From Ischnura elegans (taxonomy: Eukaryota; Arthropoda; Insecta; Odonata; Coenagrionidae), in assembly GCF_921293095.1 (NCBI RefSeq), contig NC_060246.1, positions 140,120,198-140,184,197 on the forward strand: DNA of 64,000 bases, given 5' to 3'. Below, one piece after another: positions 20,741 through 33,740 of this stretch (its first letter is position 1; each line of letters opens with the position of its first letter). The notes under the pieces are model-generated. The model had not been told where the DNA came from. It ran no database searches and was given only the letters and a program-made list of their open reading frames with translations. The translations under genes and the position numbers were made by a program.

Positions 20741-23700
20741 TTATCAGGAAATTATAAATGTGATAAATTTGCTTCCCTCAACACGTGTTACCGCGTGGTT
20801 GCTATTTTTACAACAATCTCTCATCGCAAATTTTCCCATTCCATGGACATCGATCAATGCGTGCGATATGCCACTGTATCGCGCGGGGTTTCCGAGAGGC
20901 AGCTGGGGAGCCGTGCCTACGTGGGGGCGATGGCGGGGGTTGGTCGCGGCCGTGATGTTATCTCTATCCACCCATTTCTACCCCCTCCAACCCCCACCCC
21001 CGTCGCGCCTTTTCCATTTTCAGCGGGGTTGGGGGTTCACGATGGGCGGGTTGATGAGTGGAAAGTGGACTCTCCCTCGTAATTGCATTTGGCCAACCCC
21101 CTCCTCCCCTCACCCTCCTCTCAATCATCTTTTACGAACGCCATTTCATCCTCTTTCTCTCTTCCTCTGCTACTTTCCATACCATCCTCTTCATCTCCTC
21201 TTTCTATCCTCATCTCTTTCTCCTCCTCTTCTTCTACCTTCCTCTTAATATCCCTTTTATCTTCTTCTCCGCTCCTCTCCCTCTGCTCAGGTTGAAAATT
21301 ATGTGTTTAAAATGACAATGATATTATAATATTGAAAAGATCATAAAAATGAAGCACGTGGATTTAATGTGACTTCTGATACTATGGTTGTGCTAAGGAA
21401 ACAAAGCAGAATCAGCATTAGGATTCACAAAAAAACGAGCTTTATAGAGCAATCAGTAGAAATCATTAAAAAGACAATAATTAAATGCAATATTGTATTT
21501 GAAAGTAATACAAATATACGAATAACGGAGTGTCTAATTGTTAATATACCATGCGTGGTTTAGATATCCTTACCAAAATAATGTTGCACTGTGTTTGGCA
21601 AGAGTAACAATTTTTTTCAATTGAATTAAAAATAAACGCCTGATTGCTGCGGAAGACCATTCTAATGGCAATATATTTCAAACTTTCGCGGCAAAAACTT
21701 GAAGGATCGTTTAACGAACTGAAAGGCCGAGATGATAAAACTAACTAAACTGTACCTTAGTCTATTTTTAGTCAACTTCAGTCTTCGTATTCTTAGTATT
21801 CTTTTCCTCTTCTCCTCTACCTTATCTCTGTCTATTTTCGTCTTCCTATCTTCCTCTGCATTTCCTTCTCACCTGCTTTCCTCGTCTATTCCCATTCTTC
21901 CTATCTTCAACCCCTCTTGTTCCTTTTCTTCACGTCTACTCTTCCTCTCCTCTTCATCCACTTTCTTCCAAGCCTACCCTCTTTCGCCTTGTTTTCATTC
22001 GTCACTACGTCTGTGCATTCTCCCCATTCCTCCAACCTCTCGTTTCCCCCACGTCCCTCTCTCTCTCTCCTCACGCACTGCACGCTATCCTAGCGCCGTC
22101 TCTTTCTCTCTATCTTTCTCGTCGCCATCTCTCTTCATCCACTCCGAATCGTTAGCGTCCGCTAAATGCTGATGGTTAGCGCCGGGTGAAATTCGCGAAA
22201 CTATAACTCAACCTCCCCCCGCTCATCTCATCCTCTCGAAGCCTCCTCGCGGGAGCTTCAGACAAGTCGTAACAAATTATGCGCATAATTCTTGGCGTTC
22301 TCGAATGCCCACTGCGCAATATCGCGCTCCATCCGTGAGATACCCCGCGTGCCTATCCGCCATGCCGGAAAACTCACGAATTCCCGCGGTAAATTAGTAT
22401 ATTTCCGAATGATTGACTTCAAATGAAGAACGGGTAGTGGATGCACGCCGATGTATGGAAGCAAAGTTAAGTATGGGACATATACATTTAAAGAAATAGA
22501 AATTTCGATTGGCTGCTGATAACAGTTTAATAGAAGGTGTACATTTGAGCTATGATTTGATTTTACTCCGTAAGGGATCCTAATATTATTTGGATTCCTA
22601 GTTTGCCTTTCAGTAGACATTTTAACTCTCTGTTATTAAAGAAACTGTTAAAGTGAGACTATTTTACTTCTCAATACATGATGGTGATTCGATTACATTC
22701 GAATACAATTTCACCGTTTGGGCAGCTTAATTTCAATGTATTACATTTACATAATGTATTCTTAGGTACAGGAGAAAGTGGAATGAACATATGTGATTAT
22801 TCACGAAAGTTAGCGTTTTCTGCCAAAGAGTAACAGAAAGAATTAAATTCAGTTCCAAATCAAATAATGCCCATTGTTGGGATATATGTTTTTAAGTTTT
22901 TTGATGTGACCATAAAAAATCCAAAGGCTCATTTTTTCTCACGAATACAGTGTATAAGTGAGTTTTCCTACTGAGTTGCTCTGATTTGGCGTTGACCTTT
23001 AGCAAAATGTGTTAACGCACCCATCTCACAATTATTCCAGCGCTCCCGGCCTAAGTAATTGATGCATTAAAAATGCATTGCTGATGGCGCGCTCGAAGGA
23101 TCGAAAAAAAAGTACGCCAAAATGGAGTGTGTTCTCCTGAGTTTATTATCGCTTCGTCTAACTTCAACTAACCTCTATGCCTTTGCCCGAGCCTCCTGCC
23201 TTATTGATAACGCTAGTTTATGCTCCACAGCGTCGAGTAATTCTCTCCTCTTCACGCAATTTCGGTTCGCTGACTCGCATTATCATGATTTTTTGCTCAT
23301 GCCTGTGATTCTCTCCCTTTTATCTTGTTTGTTAACATCAAAATTTTCGAAGCTTGCAAATAACTTTTCATGCGAATAGGTTGTGAGTTCGGAGGCTTTG
23401 AAGTGTACTTATCAAACCTTTTATTTACAAAATATCGCGATAGATTTTCTCTAAAATTGGTAAAGTAGCTATTTCTTAGTGTATTTTAATCTTTTTAAAT
23501 TTTTTCACTTTGTCCTTGCATTCATTAAATTTTATATGAAATACGTTTTATTACATTATGCCTTCCGATTAAATGGTCTATGAGTAGGAGGTTTCGCCGT
23601 CATGTATTGAGCGGTTCTTTAATTGTTTATTATCAAATAAAGTGGGCTTGCGACGCTTGATGGTAGAGCTGGCATTTTAATTTTGAATAGTAGCACAAGT

Positions 23701-24105
23701 GTAAGCTGCATAATTATTGTGAGTTCTCTCTATAAATCTTTCTAATGCTTGGAAGAGACTTAAAGAATTTCGCATCAAAATATGAAGATTCAAATGCTTT
23801 TTCTAAGTATGGAAGTACCTACCTCAATATCTAAAAGAAGTAAAATTGATGTCAAAATCGGTATAAACAGGTTTTTAGCTCGTTCTCATACGTACTCGTT
23901 TCAAAATGGAAAATGGCGGAATAAATATACTACGTCTTTGCTTAAGAGAAGTGCCAAATACCATGGAAAGCATATCTCTCTTTAATTGAACATCTTTACA
24001 GTCTCATCGCAAATTGTTTTCTGTGGCAAAATTCAGTCCTCTTGAAAATACGACTCTTGTTTTTAAGCAACTAACTCACTCAGTGATTTAACCTGATGGT
24101 TAGGT
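20741..24105. other. Non-coding, with two pyrimidine islands
   Basis: C/T-rich top-strand islands lie at about 20970-21290 and 21770-22250; plus-strand Ser/Leu/Phe/Pro-rich frames there are composition artefacts. The minus frame 22258-22620 (120 codons) crosses a CpG-rich to AT-rich boundary and resembles nothing I recognise. The rest is AT-rich without signals. Confidence 0.45.
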
Positions 24106-24109
24106 TGGT

Positions 24110-24304
24110 AAAACAAACCTCGGACTAGGCTACAGGCGTGCGAATTTGCACATTCAGGGTATGGGAGCCAGTTCCTTTACCTAGATCACCTCGTACTACG
24201 AGGTTTTTTTTATTTGAGGTATCCTTAGGCTTCACTAGGGATATTTACCCGGGACCCCGCGATCAGCAGCCAAGTGCTCTACCCACTAAGCTAACACGCT
24301 CTCC
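24110..24304 (-). mobile_element. tRNA-derived SINE
   Basis: On the minus strand, the sequence from 24304 reads like a tRNA 5' half. It has an A-box-like TTAGCTTAGTGGGTAGAGC about 10 bases in, then GGTCCCGGGTAAATATCCC (24238-24256), a B box whose usual TTCGA core is mutated. About 130 bp of non-tRNA body follows, ending loosely near 24110. A box, B box and their spacing support RNA polymerase III origin. The degraded B box suggests an old copy. The plus frame 24138-24527 is antisense to it. Confidence 0.72.
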
Positions 24305-27060
24305 TTTTATATCTTTAACTACTTACCCATTTCCCTTAAATTCACTTTGTTTCATGCTTCCTCCCTTCCTCTATTGTTGCAAGATGGGGGGACCAGTCGG
24401 GCAATCCTTTCATCGACATTCCGTTCTGAAACCAAAGTTTCATTCGAGCGAAATTTACCATAGCCATACTTCTTGTTCATGGCATCCAGGACCCGCGAGC
24501 CTTACGATGGAATTTGGGTGCAATTAGCTCCATACAGAATGGTTGACATGCTTTTGGGTGACGCGGAGAAGGTTGGCAAATAAAAGATGCCGAGTACACG
24601 ACAGAAAGGAAGGGTTTTGCGTGGCTGGAAGGGTTTTGCGTGAAGCAAGTACGGGAAGGCGGAAAAACAGTGTTGCTAAGGCAAGGGTGTCTGTATGTTA
24701 AATCCTACTCTAAATCTGTACATTTCCTCCCTGAGTTACGCACATATGCCTTTTGTGATGTTCCCGTTCTATTTTAACGCCTCTTGATTATAAATTTTCC
24801 TAGCTCCCCATCTTATTTTCTCTCCATACCTTTCCACCAGGCGACCATTTGTAACTTAGTTTTAGCCGTTTATATAAAGGCTCTAAACACGCCTTTTTTC
24901 TTGCTTGATATAACTCAGAAATTGACTGCGTCCAAGACCAACGTTCTCTGGCCTTTCTTTGTATGCTTATGTATTGGTTTTTTTGGGATGCATCAAAAGT
25001 TCAAGGCCCTTAGTGCTTGAAGGTGGACATTATTTAAAAGCTGAGGACCTACAATTACCAGTAAAAAAACTAGCGAGAGAACTCTAAACGCTCCGATGAA
25101 TGAGTGCTCTCTCTCTCTCTCTAGTGATTTACGGAATCCGAATAGCAATATGCGAAAATGCGCTCCGCTCGGCGACTCTGAGCCATACGTTCCGTTCAAA
25201 GGGAGGACTTCCACGGGGAGCACTCGCAGTTGTAAACAGGCGCCAGTTCCTTGCATGCGCGGGCCTGATGAGTGTGCACAAAGGCGTTAGAGAGGCATCC
25301 AGCAGGAAATAAAGGCATACGAATGTTGTCGCAGGGTGTTTAGGCAAGCGTTTCGTCCTCGCGCAAACAATCAAATAATCTTTGATCCGCACGCTGAGCG
25401 TTTCCGTCGGCAAACAAACTCGCGCAGCCACTGCTGAAACTTAAAGGTTCCGAAATACCTCGGGATGGTCCGCGTTTAAAATTCTTTTTCCCTGGGGTAG
25501 CGTGCTCAAGTATAGCCCGGTTTTGGTTAGAAAACTCCTCACCAGTTTTCCTCTCCAGAATTATCCCTCCCTTGACCATCCGGTCCCTTGTGATTGGGGC
25601 TTGCGACCCATTTAGAGACCCCGAGAAGCCTCGCCTTATTTTTATCCCTTCTTTCATTCTCTTTCCGTACTAAAGCCCCAAAAACCCGTCGGATTCTTCG
25701 AAATCCTTGCCGTTCTCCTCCTCCTCGGTAAGTTCCCTCCCTTATCCCCGGTTTTCCTGATTCATCAGCTCCTTCCAATTCCACCCGCAAAAATACTATT
25801 GAGCCGTTTGTTTTTTTTTCTACCCACCTTTCTACTCTGATTTTACCCCGCTTTCTCCAGATTCTACCAGCCTCGCACTATCTCGCTCCCTCTCCCGGCT
25901 TCCTTCATACCCCCCTACCCCTTCGCCCCCCCCTACGCCCCCTGCCGCAGTAACCCCATCGACTGTGCCGCAGGTTGACTGATGGTCTGCCTCCGAGTGC
26001 CCTCGCCGCTTATTGATATTCGCCAATTCGGCTTTAGATGAGCACTCACGCGCCTCCTCTCCCCCTTCTCCCGCTCTCCTCAGCCCATCCTTCATAAGGG
26101 GCTTAGTCAATGGGGTGGGGTTTCCGGTCTTAAACGATTTTTCTCAGAAGTACTATGTATTAAGAGAAATCGCGGTGATGGCAGATTTTTCAAAGGACTG
26201 AGGGAAAAACAATCTTGAGGATCTTTTATTAATCTTATTATCTGAATTCATTTATTGTGGGTTTTGGGTGTCTTTTATCATTATGTCATTATAATTTGCC
26301 TTACGTTCAGGATTAGGTAAAAACCAACTGATGCTTTTCAGGCTTAAACCAATTGTAATACCAAAATTAATATATGACAAATACTTAAATATTTATATAT
26401 AGCTTTGATATATCATAAATCATGAAATTTAATTTTAATTTGTAATATTATTTGGATTGTGTCCAAAGAACCGATTTTGAAATTTACTGTCAGCTTCTCC
26501 CAGAGGTGATATGTAGCCACACCTTGTATATTACTCCTCCATTCATATATCACCTCTTCGTCGTATTTTCTTCGCCAGCCATTGCCACCATTGAATTTCT
26601 TTTAATGTGAACTTATGTGAAGTATATTTTAGGAAATGTTGAAGAACAAATGTTTTTATTCAGCACAAATTTTGAAGTCATAGAACATATATGAAAATGA
26701 TGATGGAGGACGAATTCAAACTTAGATTGACTTCCATTTAGTGAATTCTGAAACTTATTTTATTTAGATACAGACTCGGGATATAATACCTTACACACCG
26801 TGACATGTAAATGAATGTTAAAAGCATAATCGCGGAAATTTTATCGTGAAATATTCGCATATAAGCCACCTTTTCCGTGTTAGTGGAATTTTCTTTCTTG
26901 GAGAACAAATACGGTTTCTAAATATCCCATCTCTTACCAAGTTTCTTTCTACAACTGCCGTTAATGACATTTGAATAAGTCCAAAAATGGCTAATTGGTT
27001 TTCAGATTTTCATGCCACACCATAATTCGCTTATTCCTTTTAGCTTCCTGATGTACGGCA
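24305..27060. other. Non-coding, with a GC-rich stretch at about 25090-26110
   Basis: A short (CT)n tract at 25106-25122 leads into a CpG-containing region (25140-25440), then a C/T-rich stretch (25540-26110). Many overlapping frames appear on both strands here, none with a recognisable domain. 26200-27060 is AT-rich and featureless. Confidence 0.45.
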
Positions 27061-27099
27061 CCTGCTGAAATGAGTAAGTGTATAATAGTATTAGTTTCT

Positions 27100-28403
27100 T
27101 TCTGATTAAAAACTTTTGGGCTATGTCACCGCGTCAATGCTTTGGGTGGCCCCAACGTTTCCCGACCGATGCTGGTCGCTTTTTCAAGGGATTATGGAGA
27201 GATGGGAATTTAAGATCTTTTATATAGGTGTCTGTGGCAGGAGGTGGAGGGAGGGGGGCCAGAGGTTGGGGGAGTGGGTTGCTGCTTATTTCTTCTTATT
27301 ACGGGTTGCCAAGTACGGCTAATTTTAATGCCGGTGTCTCTGTTGAAATTATTCTTATCTTCTTTGGATATTTCAATGGCTTCTCTGACGAGTCTCTGTT
27401 TAAAACCTTTAACTTTGGCGAGGATTTTGACTTCCTTGAGGTCGATGATGTGGCCAAGCGCTGCGTGTTCGGCTACCGCGGACTTAGTTGATTGCCCCAG
27501 TCGAATCGCTCTCTCGTGCTCTTCTAGGCGTGTTTTGACCGACCTGCCTGTTTCGCCGATGTAGTTCTTCCCGTAGGTCTGGCAAGGAATTCGGTAAACC
27601 CCTTCCACTTGGAGTGGAGTTCTGTCCTTGACGGTGTTTAGGAGATGTTTTATCTGTATGTGAGGCGAGAAGATTGTCCTCTGAAATTTTCGAAGGATAT
27701 TTCCTATTACGTCTGTCGTCCCCTTAATGTATGGCAGGAAGCCTTTCATCTGGTCGCTGAGGTCGTTTATGGATGAGTTCGCGGCTTCTGCGGCGTTGTT
27801 TTTCATTTTGTTCTTTTTGATGACTTTATTAAAAGTACGAGAGATAACTCTATCGTCGAATCCATTTCCCCGTAGAATGGCCTCTAGCTTTCGTCTCTCT
27901 TCGGCAAAGTTTTCCTGGTCGCTTATTGTGTAGGAGCGGTGAATCAAGGTGTTTATCACTCCATTTATTTGGGCTGGGTGATGATGAGATAGAGCATGCA
28001 GGTACCGATTTGTTGATGTTGGTTTTCGATACACTGTATGCCCTAATGTTCCATCCGTTTTCTTTTCCACGAGCACGTCCAAAAATGGAAGTTTTCCGTC
28101 TTCCTCCACCTCCATTGTAAACTTAATTTTGTTGTTAATCCCGTTCAAATAAGTATAAAATTCTTGAAGCTTTTCTCTGCCGTGCGTCCAAATTATAAAA
28201 GTGTCGTCGATGCATCTGACCCAAATCTTAGGCTTGTGGGCGGCGTTTTGAATCGCTGTTTCTTCTATGCGTTCCATGAATAAGTTTGCAATTGCTGGGG
28301 AGAGAGGGGAACCCTTCGCTGCTCCAGACGTCTGTTGATAAAAATTATTCCTCCCGCGCACCCGCAAAAGTTTTAACGAAGAAGTATTAGTTTCGTTTGT
28401 TGC
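27100..28403 (-). mobile_element. 5'-truncated Penelope-like retroelement
   Basis: The element runs on the minus strand from about 28403 to about 27100. It contains the 3' two-thirds of the single Penelope-type ORF (27210-28367) plus a short 3' region. That region has a stem-loop, CGACC-GATGCT-GGTCG on the plus strand at 27163-27178. The first in-frame stop upstream is at 28404-28406. Before it, ETNTSSLKLLR still resembles the sequence that precedes the conserved YxQxxG block, so truncation lies close to 28400. Beyond that, the sequence is an unrelated CpG-rich stretch. No duplication or inverted long-terminal-type repeat was found. Confidence 0.85.
27210..28367 (-). CDS. Penelope-like RT and GIY-YIG endonuclease, 5'-truncated
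   Basis: A 385-residue open reading frame, uninterrupted but missing its N-terminal RT motifs. Residues 10-25 (YQQTSGAAKGSPLSP) are the RT block after motif 3. RCIDDTFIIW (51-60) carries the catalytic Asp pair (D54, D55). LPFLDVLV (93-100) and YRKPTSTNRYLH (113-124) are the following Penelope-type RT/thumb blocks. The C-terminal GIY-YIG endonuclease is present: GVYRIPC (256-262), YIGETGRSVKTRLEEH (269-284), H301/H306, and REAIEI (328-333) with a candidate catalytic Glu. The tail is Pro/Thr-rich. Penelope proteins are usually well over 600 residues, so about half is lost. The frame begins at a TTG, not a true start, so this should be read as a partial gene that could not function alone. A C-terminal domain this well preserved suggests a fairly young insertion. 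Confidence 0.88.
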   Translation of the reverse strand: MRVRGRNNFYQQTSGAAKGSPLSPAIANLFMERIEETAIQNAAHKPKIWVRCIDDTFIIWTHGREKLQEFYTYLNGINNKIKFTMEVEEDGKLPFLDVLVEKKTDGTLGHTVYRKPTSTNRYLHALSHHHPAQINGVINTLIHRSYTISDQENFAEERRKLEAILRGNGFDDRVISRTFNKVIKKNKMKNNAAEAANSSINDLSDQMKGFLPYIKGTTDVIGNILRKFQRTIFSPHIQIKHLLNTVKDRTPLQVEGVYRIPCQTYGKNYIGETGRSVKTRLEEHERAIRLGQSTKSAVAEHAALGHIIDLKEVKILAKVKGFKQRLVREAIEISKEDKNNFNRDTGIKISRTWQPVIRRNKQQPTPPTSGPPPSTSCHRHLYKRS

Positions 28404-28406
28404 TTA

Positions 28407-28990
28407 TTATTTAACAGAAAACAGAACAAAACATCTAAGCCAACACAGCATAGTCGTCCCGTGCGAGTCGCGCCAATCCACCCTTTTACTCTTTCTACAC
28501 ACTGCGCTCGACGTGTTTGTCCAAGTCCGCGGGATATATCCAAACGCCGCCGTCGCGCCGCGGCGCAGTCGGGTGAGGATGCCACGGCACTCCGCGTTGC
28601 AATCTGTCTCCCGGCGCGTTTTAGCCTTTTCTCGTGTTCTTGCCCATTGTGACGCCAGTTTACGCTGGCGTCGTTATTTATCATCCCGGAATAATCTGGG
28701 GATCAATGGGAAACGCCGTGATAGCGACGGGCGCAGTCACGGCTTTGCACTCTCTGGCGCAGGGAATTTCCTATTGAAAAGGGGAGTGAGTGCGCGGATA
28801 TCAAGTATTTGACTTCTCCGTTCGTTCACGCACACACATGCGGACGACACAAGAGTCACTCCAGAGCAGGTGCAACATTTTCTCGGGGCGCGAGGCATTC
28901 CGCTTCCTGACAATTGAGATATGACTTCACCGTGTTGTGTTCTCTCTCTCCGTGTTTTCATTTGCCGCCGGAGAACGTGTCTAGTGCACT
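28407..28990. other. CpG-rich stretch next to the Penelope truncation
   Basis: A GC-rich, CpG-containing region (for example CGCCGTCGCGCCGCGGCGC around 28546-28564). Frames 28373-28684 (minus) and 28513-28812 (plus) overlap and show no domain. It could be host promoter-type sequence into which the retroelement inserted. Confidence 0.4.
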
Positions 28991-31900
28991 GGAAAGGAGA
29001 CTAATCCTCTCTCTTATATTGGGGACTCATTATCATTTTATTTTATTGATATGCTGCAGATAATCATGAAGTATATCATAGTGACAAATAAACATGCGTT
29101 CCAAACTTATTGATCGACAACTTTTTACTTTTCTATTATATTATAGAAATTCATCTTTCATACAACTAAGAGAGTGGTCTTATTAAGCATAATATACATC
29201 GAGGGTATTCATTGCCAAATGATTGCTATGATAATTGTTAATTTTTTTCCTCTTCTAGTTTTGAGTGGGTTTTAGGGGTAAATATTATTTATTAATTGCC
29301 ATAAAATACTTACATAAACTCTCTCGCTGTCAAAACGCTGCCGCAGTGTATGTACTAGAGTATGACTTGGATGTTAAATGAGAATGCTGAGGTCTCAAAA
29401 TTCTTTGTGGGCCTCCTCCATACCTAGTGTAAATGGAAAATGAAGGGCTAAAATTTTCGCGACAAACAGATATTTTAGTTAGAATTCAACTTATTAGGAT
29501 GATAGACGAATATTCGCTGGTCGGATACAGCAAAGGAAACTAAAGGAAAACAAAATAATTACGCTTTGGGAATCTGAAGACCTTTTCAATCACTTTAATT
29601 GTCGGGGAAGCTGGCTTTTAATTTATAATATACATAGATTTTGATTTTACCCAATGACGGAGGGGTTCATTCATGGTTATTGATGTTTAAAAATATTTGC
29701 TCGGGGATATCGAATCCTTTTTTTGCATGTCACGTTAAAAAATGATTCCTTTGAAGAGATGGCAAAGTAATTCAATTAATGATTTTGAAGTTATCAAAGC
29801 ACCCGTTTTAAATCCTAACAGAAAAAATACTATGGCCAATTAGGTAATTGAAAATCCCAAGGGAAATAGATTAATCAAAGAGGAATAACTCTTCGTTATT
29901 TTTTAAATCATTTGCTGTATCACAGTGCAAATAAAAAGATGCGTTGCCCCTTCTCATTCAGTACTAATGAACGAGGGAATTCTCTCTCCGAATTCATTTT
30001 GTCGGAGTGTAAACAGATCAGGTATCTTTGTCAATCTATTTTTTAAACCGAAATGCATCGGTAATTTCATCGGATCCTCTTCGTGTTTGAGATAATAATA
30101 ATTTCTTATTACGGGAGTCTGGGTTGCAGTCAGCCGTTTCACATTTGAATAAATATACGCAGGAGATTCTTCTGCCTTCAACCGTTATATGGCCCTCAAT
30201 AGCCCGTTGTTACGCCCCAAGTCTCCATGCAGTCGCCGGGGAATCTAAATACATAAATGCCCGTCGGTGGAGGGAGTCGGCGGGCAAAGTTGGTGCCGCA
30301 ATGCATTAATAAATGCAGCGAGTATTGTTTTACAGCCGAAGTCGGAAAGTTTCTCTCTTTCCCCCGTGTGCAAGCGTGGGAAATAAATAATCAAGGGGAG
30401 GGTTTGTCGCTTTGAAACCTTCGAGAAAAGTCTCTGCTTTTCCTCACTCCCTCATCCACTTCCGAACGAGATCGGGCCATAGATTTTCGCACTCATGCGT
30501 CCACGGAGGAGAAAAGACACGCTTCTCAAACCCATTCGAGGAAAACTTCCGTGGCGCTGCCGCCCGATCACTCCACCTCAGTCTCCTGACCCTTCAAATC
30601 AATGGAAAGCCCCGCTTCACAATCCGATCTCACCCTATCGGGTAGGCACCCTCACGGTATGATTTACGTGTCGGTCTGAGCGACCCAGTCCGGGCGGCGG
30701 CGGCAGCAGCGTCGGCTCAAACCAAGAGGCACCGAACTCTCCAACAGGAGAAATATCATCGGCTCGGCTCGGTGAGGTCGTGGGAGGAGGATCGGCCGCA
30801 AAGCCTCCCTCTTCCTTGATTTCCCTGAGGGTCGAACTCTAGAGAATCGTAAGGTGGTGTGGGGTAGGGATGCGGACGAGGGACAGAGAGGAGGTTCGTG
30901 GGACAATGGTCGGAGTAGATAAGTGGCCCTCCACTCGCCGGCTAAGTGGACTGGCCGTGAGGGGCTGGGAGTGATGGCTCGTGCATCGGCAAATATTATG
31001 CCCCCTCCCCTTACAACCAACAAGGCTAATTATTGCTTGCCAAGGGCTCCTCCCTCCTTTGCTCTCCGAACTCAAGCCTAGGATGCAAAGCCGAATGGAA
31101 TTGCCTCCTCTCCGCTCCAAAATAGTCATCATAATCAGTTTATAGTTGAGAAGTATTATTCCAATTTAGGATCTGAGTTTCAAAGGTACCTTCTCGTCTT
31201 AAGCATCCATCTAATCCATGGAATGGCGATATTTAACGTAGCTTTTGAATTGTTTGCTTACCAATTATAGATTCGTATGCATTGCTTCATTTGTAATTGA
31301 TCAATTAGAATACAGGGAGATATTAAATTTTAGCCACAATATTGTGCCATCAAATTGAAAATATTTGTCGAGGAATGTACTGAATCTGATTGTGGACATT
31401 TTAATCACGATTTAGGGTGTATAATTTCTAACTTCATCCACCTTAAGATGTTTTAGCTCTTTAGGTATTAGTGTGCGTGTTGCGACTCATTTTACTGTTT
31501 AAATCGAGCTTGCTATGATGGCAGAATTCTCATTTTCTTTTGTTCTTTTACTTATATATTTATTTTGGCAACATTTAAATTATAAATTGATTTTAGGGAA
31601 GCAGAAACAACTAACATTTTGAGATTATGAATGATGTTATTAATGATATGAATTACCTGCTTACAATTAGCCTTTTGGTAATTGAATCGAAGTTAGTTCT
31701 AAGTTGGAAATTCATATTTAAAAGCATGTTAAATGAACAAAAACTTTCATGTTGTAGTGATTCTCTTAGGTAGCTAGATGAGAAATGCTTGGTTATAAAC
31801 CTACAGGTGGGCTGGAATTCTGTAAGCTGCCTCTCCCCTGCCTCAATTTCTCCTCGCATTTACCCCTTGAATGCATCGACGAGTCTCACTACCCATCCTC

Positions 31901-32915
31901 CCGATCGTTTTAACGGCAAGATCGGGTTTGCGGACGTGTTAATGTCGCAGAGATTAAATTAATGCGGCGATGTATACCACCGAGTAATCTCATAATGCAT
32001 CGGAAATGGAAATGCTTACCTACACCGCTCGCCCTTTCACCAGTTAGATCTTATCGTTTTTCGTGGAAGTTTAATTATGACTCCTTTGTGCGTGATCATG
32101 ATCTAATATTATCCTCGGATGATAATTTATTGCGTGACGATATATTCATAGATTAAGGTACAGAGATTCGTGAGCTTTGTCAATGGAACCTACATAGATT
32201 ATAATTTGGATTCGTAAATGCCCTTCTGAGGACCTTCGAGCGTAAATTGGTGTTCATTGTAACCGTTTCCCGTTGAAACGCCGAAGTTTAACTGGAGACT
32301 TCCTCTTTGTACTGGGATATATCTTCTAAAGTATATGTGAATGCCTATTGTTAAGTGCAACGATCAACTATCATGGATGCGGATGGTAAAACATGGTATT
32401 CATTGGAGATAAATTAACCCAATAATAGGTACGCCATGCTGCATCTTTTTCGTGAAAAGTGAGGTAGAAGGTGTGTTGCTTTTTCTGAATACATATACCT
32501 TTGCATAAATTGCGTTATCACAATTCAGAAAAAAATGTACTTAATTACTTCGCGGTGCTTTTCCTGAGCAGCATAAAACAGGTTTTCCAATCGTTTGGAT
32601 CGTGCTTAAATGATATAAAAAATGCGCTGCTCGTGTCATAGTGTGAGATTTAGTATTATCGTTCCGGGAAAACGATAAAAATTAGTAAAAAAGGCCATTA
32701 AGCGCTAAAGCGGCGCGACCAAACTAAGAGTAACAACCCCATTCGGGCGACGATAACCCAGGACGGATTTTCGAAAATGAGAAGATGCATTACGGCAAGA
32801 CTACTCTTAACTTTTATTCAATAGATTCCCAATTCATTCCGACGAGTACGGGGACGTTTTAACCAAGGCTTTTTCCGATCGATGCATCAATAACAATCAA
32901 CGTCACTTAAGTTAA
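28991..32915. other. Non-coding, with a GC-rich patch at about 30640-31130
   Basis: AT-rich for most of its length. The 30640-31130 patch is GC-rich with frames on the minus strand (30664-31023, 30839-31132) that lack any recognisable domain. No splice-bounded exon could be argued for. Confidence 0.45.
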
Positions 32916-33740
32916 AAGGAACATGCGTCTTCCGACCCGCCCTCTTCGCCCACTCAAACCACCACCCTATCTCTTCGGAATCTCCTCCTCTCGGAATTCT
33001 TCTCGCAGCCCTTTATCATCACCCTTTCCGTTCTCAACTCACCATTTTCTCACCACCACCGACAATTCCACCCCCCCCCCCAAGTACACCCTATTGCCTG
33101 CCCTCCACTTTTCCCCATACCATAACGCCCCGCGCTATCTTATCCCTCTCTTTCTCTCCATTTTTGGCGCCGCTGCCAAGAGACACGGTCGGTTTGGGGG
33201 ATGAAAAGCATGTTTGCTCGTCTCGCTCTTTCCCTTCTCTTTTTGCCGCGGACTCCGCCATCGCCTCCCGGCGGCGGCGGCGGGGGCAGCGCAACAGCTC
33301 CGCCCCCTGTTGCTTCTTCGCCTCGTCCCTCGCTTCCATCCCTCCTTTCTCTTCCTTTTATTCCTCCTCTCTTTATGCCTCTCCTTTATCCCCTTTGCCC
33401 GTCTCCCTCCCGCTCGTCTCGGTCACCCACTCCGCCGCCGTCACCAAAGACAACGCTCTGTTGCGTCACTGGGTTGGCGCTCGTCCAGGGGGTGGGAGCC
33501 GAAGAACACTGCCAGCCCTCCCGCTACTCCCTCCTCCAGCCCCTGGTCTTCTTTTTGCGGTCTGTTCCTTATTCTTCTCCCATACGTCATGGGGGTGGGC
33601 TAAAATTTCGTGCGTCCGATTTTGCGTTGCGTTTCTGCCGCCTTGTGCTTGGATCAGTCTCCCTTTTTCACATATGCATTCTCTACCGTATCGGAGGATA
33701 ACTGAAAGAGACAAAAGACACCATCTTTGAGACGCAAAAA
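32916..33740. other. Pyrimidine- and CpG-rich island
   Basis: The top strand is C/T-rich with a C run at 33069-33080 and a CGG-repeat-like patch (CGGCGGCGGCGGGGGC) at 33270-33287. Three overlapping plus frames (33164-33730, 33201-33701, 33214-33603) are open across it in all three phases. That is the signature of stop-poor composition, not of coding selection. Confidence 0.5.

Noticed and set aside
22258..22620. 120-codon minus frame
   Set aside because: Composition looks protein-like but there is no recognised motif, splice context or neighbour to support it.
33164..33730. 188-codon plus frame with two other plus frames open over the same DNA
   Set aside because: All three phases are open at once, as expected from C-rich sequence; no domain in any.
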